DNA from: Clostridiales bacterium UBA4959 | GTDB lineage: Bacteria; Bacillota; Clostridia; Oscillospirales; CAG-272 | Assembly: GCA_002397345.1 (NCBI GenBank) | Contig: DHAH01000072.1 | Span: forward strand, 25,953 to 31,757 | Direction: 5' to 3' | DNA: 5,805 bases | In this document: in pieces, positions 1 to 5,377 of the stretch | How the letters are laid out: each line of letters begins with the position of its first letter | Position numbering within the stretch: the stretch's first letter is position 1 | Notes under the pieces: model-generated | Seen by the model: only the letters and a program-made list of their open reading frames with translations | What the model was told of the DNA's origin: nothing | Databases searched by the model: none | Made by a program: the position numbers and the translations under genes

Positions 1-39
1 TCCGCGCCAAAAGCTTGAATATACGGGTTTTGACGCGGA
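1..39. repeat. Inverted repeat, possible bidirectional terminator at the left edge
   Basis: Two 12-base arms (1-12 and 28-39, TCCGCGCCAAAA and TTTTGACGCGGA) flank a 15-base loop. Eleven of 12 positions pair. The odd one is a G-U wobble in minus-strand RNA and a C-A mismatch in plus-strand RNA. It lies 29 bases past the stop of the methyltransferase-like gene, so it may end that transcript, but any T tract on that side would be beyond the window edge. On the plus strand the stem is followed by TCTTTTTC (40-47), so it could also end a gene coming from the left. Which gene it serves cannot be decided here. Confidence 0.4.
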
Positions 40-68
40 TCTTTTTCATTATCTATCGAATTTTAGTA

Positions 69-623
69 TTAAATACTTTGTTTTCCGTTAAAAGCCCTTT
101 TCACGCTGTCCGGATTGGGTATCAAAAACGGTGTTGTCTTTCGGTAAGCGCCGTATTCGGCAAAGATTTTCGGGAATGTCCACAGATCCTGGAACAGTGC
201 GTACAAAACATCAAGCGTTGTGAACAATATCGCCGCGGCGGCAGTCAGCGCACAGGGCAGAGCGCCGTACAGTGCGCCGTACATAAACCCCAGCCATAAT
301 ATCCCCGGGTGGCGGCACAGCGCATACATGCCGGAGGAGCAAAGCGGAGGTCTACCGTCCACATATGCGCCCTTGAAGGGCAGCTCGAAGAACAATGTAT
401 AAATAAGTAAGCCGAGCATCACGGCCGCGGCTGCGGCGAAAACCGGCGTGAGCTCATACGCGTGAGCGGTTGATAGCGCGATAATTCCCACAGTGGAACC
501 AATCAGCATGGTCATTCCTATGGCAAAAAGCGACCTAAGCAGCGCGTGATTTTTTGTCGCTCCGTTTATATCGTATAAAAAAAACAACAAAAATGCCGCC
601 GCCGCGTAAATTATAAAGACCAT
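69..623 (-). CDS. ICMT/PEMT-like membrane methyltransferase family protein
   Basis: This 184-residue protein is mostly hydrophobic, with about five likely membrane segments (roughly 2-17, 30-50, 58-79, 107-124 and 125-145). The motif GMYALCRHPG (98-107), followed about 50 residues later by AEYGAYRKTTPFLIPN (155-170), matches the C-terminal pattern of isoprenylcysteine carboxyl methyltransferases and phospholipid N-methyltransferases. In those families the RHP motif and a later Glu/Tyr segment bind S-adenosylmethionine in the membrane. The usual paired Glu before the last motif is incomplete here (Asp146, Glu156), so activity is not assured. Bacterial members often act on lipids or isoprenoid-like substrates; the substrate here is unknown. 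The ATG at 623 is the only start available, because an in-frame TAA lies about 24 bases upstream and no other start codon falls between them. No good Shine-Dalgarno is visible (only GGCGG). It appears monocistronic, with its own promoter at 673-701. Confidence 0.7.
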   Translation of the reverse strand: MVFIIYAAAAFLLFFLYDINGATKNHALLRSLFAIGMTMLIGSTVGIIALSTAHAYELTPVFAAAAAVMLGLLIYTLFFELPFKGAYVDGRPPLCSSGMYALCRHPGILWLGFMYGALYGALPCALTAAAAILFTTLDVLYALFQDLWTFPKIFAEYGAYRKTTPFLIPNPDSVKRAFNGKQSI

Positions 624-672
624 TTTATATAAAAACCGCCAAGATTAATTGTTCGTTTCAATCTTTTAATAA

Positions 673-701
673 ATTATATCATAAATAGTCTTTTTTTGCA
701 A
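673..701 (-). promoter_or_regulatory. Sigma-A type promoter of the methyltransferase-like gene
   Basis: On the minus strand TTGCAA (696-701) is followed by a 17-base spacer and a perfect TATAAT (673-678). Transcription would start near 666, giving a leader of about 43 bases before the ATG at 623. An A tract sits at the upstream end of the spacer. The -10 box and spacing fit well; the -35 box matches consensus at 4 of 6 positions. Confidence 0.6.
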
Positions 702-956
702 TAGAATTATCACTTTTTCCCGTTTATTGGATTGGATATTTATTTTTATCTTCGATTTCGCAAAATCCGCACCGTATTATGCTATATATAGTTTACGCTT
801 TATTATAAAAATGCAGTGATAGTTATTTTGCAAGAGAAAAAAGATATTTTGCGTTGCTGTTTATATAAAAAAGCGCATAAAACGACTCCGATTCACAAAC
901 AATTTACAAGTATCGGCTTCTTTTTGGCTACACTTGTCATATCGGGAAATAATTAT
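702..956. other. AT-rich intergenic stretch with no recognised feature
   Basis: This is the middle of the 395-base gap between the methyltransferase-like gene and the ABC ATPase gene. It is AT-rich. I see no convincing coding frame, no strong RNA structure and no tRNA-like fold. A plus-strand frame opening with GTG at 816 runs through the terminator and antisense to the ABC gene; I do not accept it as a gene. A 5-base hairpin (GATTT-CGCA-AAATC) and a repeated TATCGGG near the right end are too weak to call. Confidence 0.6.
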
Positions 957-1002
957 CGGGCAGCTCGCCCCAAACCGGTACCGATTTGGGGCGAGCTGCC
1001 CG
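957..1002 (-). terminator. Strong hairpin terminator of the ABC ATPase gene
   Basis: An 18-base arm (957-974) pairs perfectly with 985-1002, and the 10-base loop contains a further self-complementary CGGTACCG. The hairpin begins 16 bases past the TGA of the ABC ATPase gene. In minus-strand RNA it is followed by AUAAUUAUUUCCC, a U-rich but broken tract. The length and GC content of the stem make it by far the most stable structure in the window. It probably insulates the ATPase transcript from the gene downstream and may also protect the 3' end. Confidence 0.75.
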
Positions 1003-1018
1003 TATGGGGTTTATATAA

Positions 1019-2131
1019 TCAGTGTACTATGCACTTAGATGTGTCTTTATCAAAAATATGTATTCTTGATGTATCGAATGCAATCTTGATCGTATCGCCG
1101 CTGCGCGCTGCGGAACGCGGTGACACGCGGGCGATAAGCTCCTGCTCCTCAATCATGAGATAGAGGAAGATTTCAGAGCCCATAAGCTCGGTAACGTCGA
1201 CATAAGCGGTGACAACTGTATCAGCCATGCTGGAGAGGTACATCGGTTCGTCATGTAGGCACTCGGGACGCAGACCGGCAACGACTTCTTTGCCGATATA
1301 ATCCTTGAGCGCGGGGTTCTGCGCCTTCTCCGCGGGCAGCTTGAGTTTATTGTTGCCGAACACGAGGAACACATCCTCGCCCTTTTTCTCAAGCGAGCTG
1401 TTGATCATGTTCATCTTCGGTGTACCGATAAATTCGGCGACGAAAGTGTTGACCGGCAGATCGTAGAGGTTCTGAGGGGTGTCGACCTGCTGGATCAGAC
1501 CGTCTTTCATGACGACGATACGCGTCGCCATGGTCATCGCTTCGACCTGGTCATGCGTAACGTATACAAAGGTTGTGCCCAGCTTCTGGTGGATCTTTGT
1601 CAGCTCTGTCCTCATCTGCGCGCGCAGTTTTGCGTCGAGGTTTGACAGCGGCTCGTCGAGCAGGAAGACCTTCGGTTCGCGGACAATAGCGCGTCCCAGC
1701 GCGACACGCTGTTTCTGACCGCCTGACAGCGCCTTCGGGCGGCGGTCGAGCAGGTGGGTGATGTCAAGGATTCTGGCAGCCTCTTCAACGCGGCGCTTGA
1801 TTTCTTCTTTTGGGGTCTTGCGCAGCTTCAGACCGAACGCCATGTTGTCAAAGACTGTCATATGCGGATACAGAGCGTAGTTCTGGAACACCATCGCAAT
1901 ATCTCTGTCCTTGGGGGCGATGTCGTTGACCAGCTTATCGCCGATGAACAGCTCGCCTTCGGTGATCTCCTCCAGACCCGCAATCATACGGAGCGTGGTG
2001 GTTTTACCGCAGCCGGACGGGCCGACGAGAATGAGGAATTCCTTATCTTTGATTTCGAGCGAGAAGTCAGAAACCGCGGTGACACCGCCGGGATATTTTT
2101 TATAGATGTGCTTGAATGATAGGCTTGCCAT
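1019..2131 (-). CDS. Carbohydrate ABC transporter ATP-binding protein, MsmK/MsmX/UgpC type
   Basis: This 370-residue protein is full length for the MalK/UgpC/MsmK family. The nucleotide-binding domain carries Walker A GPSGCGKTT (37-45), the Q-loop Gln83 in VFQNYALYPHMTV, the signature LSGGQKQR (135-142), Walker B VFLLDE (155-160), the D-loop SNLD (163-166) and the H-loop His193. The C-terminal part (about 235-370) has the regulatory OB/TOBE fold typical of sugar importers, with GLRPE (286-290) and ELMGSE (315-320). It would hydrolyse ATP on the inner face of the membrane to power uptake of sugars, oligosaccharides or glycerol phosphate. No permease or binding-protein gene is beside it, so it is probably a shared ATPase serving importers encoded elsewhere, as known for Bacillus MsmX and streptococcal MsmK. 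The ATG at 2131 follows AAGGAGG (2141-2147) at a 9-base spacing. It is flanked by its own promoter and terminator. The exact orthologue, and so the symbol, cannot be fixed from sequence alone. Confidence 0.93.
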   Translation of the reverse strand: MASLSFKHIYKKYPGGVTAVSDFSLEIKDKEFLILVGPSGCGKTTTLRMIAGLEEITEGELFIGDKLVNDIAPKDRDIAMVFQNYALYPHMTVFDNMAFGLKLRKTPKEEIKRRVEEAARILDITHLLDRRPKALSGGQKQRVALGRAIVREPKVFLLDEPLSNLDAKLRAQMRTELTKIHQKLGTTFVYVTHDQVEAMTMATRIVVMKDGLIQQVDTPQNLYDLPVNTFVAEFIGTPKMNMINSSLEKKGEDVFLVFGNNKLKLPAEKAQNPALKDYIGKEVVAGLRPECLHDEPMYLSSMADTVVTAYVDVTELMGSEIFLYLMIEEQELIARVSPRSAARSGDTIKIAFDTSRIHIFDKDTSKCIVH

Positions 2132-2203
2132 TATGGCGATCCTCCTTGATTTTCATCCGGCGCAGACAACGCGGGTGAGCGCTGACCGTAACCGAAATTA
2201 TTT

Positions 2204-2233
2204 AATATAATCTTTCGATTATTATTCTATCAA
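2204..2233 (-). promoter_or_regulatory. Promoter of the ABC ATPase gene, with an inverted repeat over the -10
   Basis: On the minus strand TTGATA (2228-2233), an 18-base spacer and TATATT (2204-2209) form a promoter candidate. Transcription would start near 2197, about 65 bases before the ATG. An inverted repeat CGAAA (2193-2197) / TTTCG (2213-2217) is centred on the -10 box and could be a repressor site. I saw no clear catabolite-repression (cre) sequence. Confidence 0.5.
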
Positions 2234-2299
2234 ATTTTCCGCAAAATTTAAAGAGGTTATTTATCCAAAATTTCAGTATATATTTTATGCATTATGCAC

Positions 2300-2339
2300 A
2301 TCGCCGCGCGGTGTTTACGTTTTTAGTCAGCGCGGCGAT
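2300..2339 (-). repeat. 10-base inverted repeat between the lipoprotein and ABC genes
   Basis: ATCGCCGCGC (2300-2309) pairs perfectly with GCGCGGCGAT (2330-2339) across a 20-base loop. It lies 60-100 bases past the lipoprotein stop codon and about 70 bases upstream of the ABC promoter. A role as the terminator of the lipoprotein gene is plausible, but no U tract follows it on the minus strand (next bases GTGCATAATG), so it may instead be a transcript-end stabiliser. Confidence 0.4.
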
Positions 2340-2347
2340 TAACCCCG

Positions 2348-2402
2348 GCTCTAATATATTAGAGCGCGTTAAAAATAATTTGACGGCGGGCGTCGCGCTC
2401 TA
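2348..2402 (-). repeat. Overlapping hairpins at the 3' end of the lipoprotein gene
   Basis: The 9-base arm TAGAGCGCG, read on the minus strand from 2402 to 2394 and containing the stop codon TAG, pairs with CGCGCTCTA (2368-2360) across a 25-base loop. The second arm is also part of a perfect 18-base palindrome, GCTCTAATATATTAGAGC (2348-2365), so the two structures compete. They may form a transcription end together with the repeat at 2300-2339. No classical U tract follows. Confidence 0.4.
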
Positions 2403-3944
2403 TCTTAACACCCACCCCTCCGGCCAAATTTTCGCCGATTTACCGCTCTCAAAGCTGTATCGGTACAGCCCGGTGATAACCATCTCTGAATTTGAGCCCA
2501 AAACGCCCATATCGAATATTTTATCCTCCGCCTGCGCGTAATACAGATAATCGCCGATAACGGTGGGCGAGAGTATCATTCCCCCCTTTTCCGTAAAACT
2601 GTTATCCGGTTTAAAAACCGCCTCATATGGGACTTTCGGGGAATTAATATCCGTGTATTTGGCTAAATAAACGCCGTTATCCCCCCCGACCATAAAATAT
2701 ATGCCCTCGAACGTGAGCTGATACCACACAATTTGTCCCGGGCACAGGTCGGCGCTCCGCACGGCGCGATAGCTCTCGCCCGCTTTTTTCACCTTGGTGA
2801 GCGTACCGTTTTTTAAATAGTAGATATTCTTTGTAAACTGGTCGTATTGGAACGAGCGGGCTTTCTCAGGGCTTGCGCTCGCCGACTGCGCGGGGGAAAC
2901 CATCACGATCGGTCCGGGTTTTTCGGGCGACACATATTCGGTGTTGTAATCCATATCATAGGAAATATACCCCTCATCGCGCAGCTCGTAAATGCGGTTG
3001 TCGATGATGTCAAACGAATACGGCAGGCTTTCGCGCGTCGCGAGCGTATCGACCTTTTTATTTTTGGAGTTAAGCCTTTTCAACCTGTAAACCTTGACCC
3101 ACGGCGCGTTGTTTTCGACCTTCATCTTGCGGTTTACTTTAATGTTATGATACGGCGCCTCACCGAGTATCGCTTTGTCGTAAAATAAATTTGCGTCATA
3201 TAATACTTTATTCCCGTATTCACCGTCCATAAACATATATGCGCCGTCTATTGTACCGTCTTCGTATTTTTTAAACACAGCGCCTTCAAATGCCTGATTT
3301 TCTATTTTATCGTAATCTGTTTCATAAAAATATATATAGTCGCCGTTCGGCGTGATAAAATCTATGTACCCGCCCGGTTCTACGGTGTGGCATTCTCTAA
3401 ACTCACCGCTGTCGGGGTGATATTCGATGAGCGTATATTGGAACTCGGTTTCATCAATATAAGGGGAATCAAATTTATACTCAACTTCACCGGTTTTTTC
3501 GTTGTAATACTTCTTATCGGCACGCGCGTAATAAAGACAGCCGCCGCGCATGGCGATCCGCTGCCTGTCATATATATCGCATAATATACAGCGGGTTGAA
3601 GAACGCACTTTATTGTGATAGCACCCCTCGTCATTGCAGAATACGCGCACATCGCCGGTGTCAGGATCAATCACAGCCGGCAGCGGCGGGGTGGAAGCGT
3701 CATATTCGGACATGAAGTTGAAATATATGCCCCCGTTGTATTGTTTCAGCGGCAGATTCGGGTTTTGATACAGGTCAAAACTGTAATACGCATCGTTTAT
3801 TGTATTTGCGCCTGCCGAGTATACCCTCGACTGACGGTTGAATTCCACGGCAAGATATTGCCCCTTGCCGCAGGAGCACAGCAAGATAACAGCCGCCGCA
3901 CAAACCGATGCGGCTTTTACCATCGGCGCAGTACATTGTCTCAT
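2400..3944 (-). CDS. Secreted lipoprotein of unknown function with a Cys/His cluster
   Basis: This 514-residue protein begins with a lipoprotein signal peptide: a short N-region with Lys10, a hydrophobic core (about 11-22) and a lipobox LCSC with the lipidated Cys at 25. It would be anchored on the outer face of the cytoplasmic membrane. The mature part is rich in Tyr, Asp and Gly and shows repeated short strand-like motifs such as GDYIYFYETD (201-210), NRIYELRDEGYISYD (316-330), NIYYLKNGTLTKV (373-385), GIYFMVGG (414-421) and GDYLYYAQAED (464-474). This spacing suggests a beta-propeller, as an inference. A cluster C103-x4-C108-x-H110-x8-C119-x2-C122 precedes the repeats. I recall similar C-x4-C-x-H motifs in other uncharacterised clostridial lipoproteins, but cannot confirm this here. 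A low-complexity linker (SPAQSASASPE, 350-360) splits the mature region. The ATG at 3944 follows AAGGAGG (3954-3960) at 9 bases. No specific function can be assigned. Confidence 0.85.
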   Translation of the reverse strand: MRQCTAPMVKAASVCAAAVILLCSCGKGQYLAVEFNRQSRVYSAGANTINDAYYSFDLYQNPNLPLKQYNGGIYFNFMSEYDASTPPLPAVIDPDTGDVRVFCNDEGCYHNKVRSSTRCILCDIYDRQRIAMRGGCLYYARADKKYYNEKTGEVEYKFDSPYIDETEFQYTLIEYHPDSGEFRECHTVEPGGYIDFITPNGDYIYFYETDYDKIENQAFEGAVFKKYEDGTIDGAYMFMDGEYGNKVLYDANLFYDKAILGEAPYHNIKVNRKMKVENNAPWVKVYRLKRLNSKNKKVDTLATRESLPYSFDIIDNRIYELRDEGYISYDMDYNTEYVSPEKPGPIVMVSPAQSASASPEKARSFQYDQFTKNIYYLKNGTLTKVKKAGESYRAVRSADLCPGQIVWYQLTFEGIYFMVGGDNGVYLAKYTDINSPKVPYEAVFKPDNSFTEKGGMILSPTVIGDYLYYAQAEDKIFDMGVLGSNSEMVITGLYRYSFESGKSAKIWPEGWVLR

Positions 3945-3987
3945 TTATCCCCGCCTCCTTGTAAATATTACAAGAATACATTCTACA

Positions 3988-4016
3988 AATATAAAATACC
4001 ACTTTGCGGCTGCAAA
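3988..4016 (-). promoter_or_regulatory. Candidate promoter of the lipoprotein gene
   Basis: On the minus strand TTTGCA (4011-4016), a 17-base spacer and TATATT (3988-3993) place the transcription start near 3981, about 36 bases before the ATG at 3944. The -10 box matches consensus at 5 of 6 positions and the -35 box at 4 of 6. The -35 box and half of the spacer lie inside the palindrome at 4000-4019. Confidence 0.45.
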
Positions 4017-4019
4017 GTG
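4000..4019. promoter_or_regulatory. 20-base palindrome, possible operator or greA terminator
   Basis: CACTTTGC (4000-4007) and GCAAAGTG (4012-4019) are perfect inverted copies separated by four bases. The site covers the -35 box and part of the spacer of the lipoprotein promoter candidate, which is where a dimeric repressor would bind. The other reading is a terminator for greA, whose stop codon lies 97 bases upstream on the minus strand; the following bases, GTATTTTATATTTG, are only moderately U-rich. The sequence does not decide between the two. Confidence 0.45.
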
Positions 4020-4116
4020 TTTAATAATTTGTAAATTGTATGACGCGTGAAGGGATAACATTCGAGGTTATTATCGATAATGACGAAACAAACGTCGCCG
4101 CACTGAAACTATAAAT

Positions 4117-4620
4117 TTAATATGAGTTTATTTCCAGCGTATCGTCGTCGACGCCTTTTTCTATTGCGCGTACCTGCACATAATAGCTGTATTTTTCATT
4201 TACATCTATTTTTATACGGTCGCCCTGCATTCGCCCGAGCAACGCTTTTCCTAACGGCGATTCCTTGCTGATTATACCCGACAGGGGATCGCTGCGCAGC
4301 GTAGTGGCGATAGTGACGACCTGCTCTGATTCATCCTCCTCATAGAATAGCGTGACGCGGTCGAACAGCCCGACTTTATTATCCGCCGAGTTCACTTTAA
4401 TGATTTTCGCCGTGTTGATCATGTTCGTGAGGTACTTTATACGGCTGTAGTTGCGGTTAAGCTCCCGTTTCGCCGTGCGGTATTCGTCGTTTTCGCTGAG
4501 GTCGCCCAACTCGCGCGCGTATTGAAGCTCTGCTTTGAGCTTAGGCGTCAGCTCATGTGTGCGGTACTCGATTTCTTCTTTCATCTTTTTTATGTCAACT
4601 TCGGTCAGTTCGTCATGCAT
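4117..4620 (-). CDS. greA: Transcription elongation (transcript cleavage) factor, GreA/GreB family
   Basis: This 167-residue protein is slightly longer than typical GreA (about 157-160). The N-terminal coiled coil (about 5-75) carries GDLSENDEY (39-47) at its tip, with the acidic pair Asp40 and Glu43 that reaches into the RNA polymerase secondary channel and helps hold the catalytic magnesium. The C-terminal FKBP-like domain (about 80-165) has the family motif IISKESPLGKALLGRMQGDRIKI (116-138). The protein rescues backtracked RNA polymerase by stimulating cleavage of the transcript 3' end. GreA and GreB are not easily separated by sequence in Bacillota; GreA is the usual name. The ATG at 4620 has AAAGGGGA (4630-4637) 9 bases upstream. 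The gene has its own near-ideal promoter and a structured leader, and lies 132 bases past the thioesterase gene. Confidence 0.92.
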   Translation of the reverse strand: MHDELTEVDIKKMKEEIEYRTHELTPKLKAELQYARELGDLSENDEYRTAKRELNRNYSRIKYLTNMINTAKIIKVNSADNKVGLFDRVTLFYEEDESEQVVTIATTLRSDPLSGIISKESPLGKALLGRMQGDRIKIDVNEKYSYYVQVRAIEKGVDDDTLEINSY

Positions 4621-4680
4621 GTGTATGTGTCCCCTTTATATAGTGCTGATATTATTGCATAAATATTGTAATCGCCCGGA

Positions 4681-4698
4681 AAAACGCGCCGGCGTTTT
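4681..4698 (-). terminator. Terminator-like hairpin in the greA leader
   Basis: In minus-strand RNA, AAAACGC pairs with GCGUUUU across a CGGC loop, and the 3' arm runs into a fifth U before CC. The hairpin lies about 6-24 bases past the predicted greA start site, and about 55 bases past the thioesterase stop. It could end thioesterase readthrough, act as an early attenuator of greA, or both. Only three G-C pairs hold the stem, so its strength is doubtful. Confidence 0.35.
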
Positions 4699-4710
4699 AT
4701 TTGTGCGCCT

Positions 4711-4739
4711 ATTATACCCTCCCGGGTCGGAATTGTCAA
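4711..4739 (-). promoter_or_regulatory. Perfect consensus sigma-A promoter of greA
   Basis: On the minus strand TTGACA (4734-4739), a 17-base spacer and TATAAT (4711-4716) match the housekeeping consensus at all 12 positions. The start site would be near 4704, giving a leader of about 84 bases. The -35 box sits 13 bases beyond the thioesterase stop codon, so greA can be expressed independently of that gene. Confidence 0.88.
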
Positions 4740-4752
4740 CGGCGGCGAGGCG

Positions 4753-5244
4753 TCAATCCTCGCATTTGCAAGGTTCGCCTTTGCGCAGCGCGCGGCGATA
4801 TTTGCCCGCTTCAAATTCCGCGCGTTCCTCTTCGGTTTCGCAGACGAGCGGCGGGACGGGCGTGGGCTTGTCGTCGCTGCCCAGCGCGACCATGACGAGA
4901 TAGGCGCGATTGATGTGCAGCTTCGTACCGTCGAGCCGTTCGATAAACGTATCCACACGCACCTCCATCGAGGTGCGCCCTGTAAACGTGATCTGACCGA
5001 TAAGCACCAGCGTGTCGTTTACGAACGCGGGCTGTTTAAACTCAAGATGATCAATCGTCACGGTAGTGACATTGCATCTCGAGTGGCGGCGCGCCGTCAC
5101 AGCCGCGACAACGTCGATCCATTCGACCAGACGTCCGCCGAATAAGCGTCCCGCGCCGTTTATATGTTCCGGCATGAGTATTTGTATCTGCTCTGTTTTC
5201 GATTCGCACACGCGGCGCGGCGTTAAATTATTTGAATTAATCAT
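4753..5244 (-). CDS. Acyl-CoA thioesterase, single hotdog domain (YciA/BACH-type)
   Basis: This 163-residue protein has one hotdog-fold domain (about 12-125). The motif PEHINGAGRLFGGRLVEWIDVVAA (25-48) holds the conserved Asn29, the paired glycines of the substrate-binding helix and Asp44. It is followed by TTVTIDHLEFKQPAFVNDTLVLIGQI (60-85), the usual core strand pattern of acyl-CoA hydrolases of the ACOT7/YciA group. It would hydrolyse acyl-CoA to free acid and CoA in the cytoplasm, probably as a multimer; chain-length preference cannot be read from the sequence. The C-terminal tail (about 126-163) is charged and ends in CKCED with two Cys. The ATG at 5244 has a modest GAGGAT (5255-5260) 10 bases upstream, and the residues before the motif match the normal N-terminal length. 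It is transcribed away from the P-loop ATPase gene. Confidence 0.88.
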   Translation of the reverse strand: MINSNNLTPRRVCESKTEQIQILMPEHINGAGRLFGGRLVEWIDVVAAVTARRHSRCNVTTVTIDHLEFKQPAFVNDTLVLIGQITFTGRTSMEVRVDTFIERLDGTKLHINRAYLVMVALGSDDKPTPVPPLVCETEEERAEFEAGKYRRALRKGEPCKCED

Positions 5245-5284
5245 AAATATTGTTATCCTCAGGTGTATTGCGGCAGGTATAAAT

Positions 5285-5312
5285 AATATAAATCATTTAT
5301 GCGCCTTTTTAA
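5285..5312 (-). promoter_or_regulatory. Candidate promoter of the thioesterase gene
   Basis: On the minus strand TTAAAA (5307-5312), a 16-base spacer and TATATT (5285-5290) place the start near 5278, about 34 bases before the ATG. The match is moderate (4 of 6 and 5 of 6). Its -35 box overlaps that of the divergent promoter on the other strand. Confidence 0.4.
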
Positions 5313-5338
5313 CCATAAAACCTGCTTTTTCATATAAT
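5309..5338 (+). promoter_or_regulatory. Candidate promoter of the P-loop ATPase gene
   Basis: TTAACC (5309-5314), an 18-base spacer and a perfect TATAAT (5333-5338) place the start near 5345, about 33 bases before the TTG start codon. The -35 box is only partly conserved. Confidence 0.5.
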
Positions 5339-5361
5339 AAAATATCCCAACAAATTTTTCC

Positions 5362-5367
5362 GGGGAG
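5362..5367 (+). promoter_or_regulatory. Ribosome binding site that selects the TTG start
   Basis: GGGGAG lies 10 bases before TTG 5378 but only 2 bases before ATG 5370. That ATG is in another frame and hits a stop after 30 codons. The spacing therefore favours TTG as the start of the ATPase. Confidence 0.55.
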
Positions 5368-5377
5368 TGATGACCGA

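Noticed and set aside
816..1163. Plus-strand frame of 115 codons opening with GTG
   Set aside because: It crosses the ABC terminator hairpin and then runs antisense to the ABC gene, lacks a ribosome binding site, and its protein resembles nothing I know.
1754..2119. Plus-strand frame of 121 codons inside the ABC gene
   Set aside because: It is antisense to the highly conserved nucleotide-binding domain and is explained by the codon pattern of that gene.
2288..2298. TGCATTATGCA near-palindrome and repeated TATGCA upstream of the ABC promoter
   Set aside because: Short AT-rich repeat, about 55 bases upstream of the -35 box, and expected by chance in such DNA.
4070..4096. Palindrome ATTATCGATAAT (4070-4081) and GACG/CGTC hairpin (4082-4096) after greA
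   Set aside because: The arms are short and AT-rich or only four bases long, with no U tract; too weak to call a terminator or operator.
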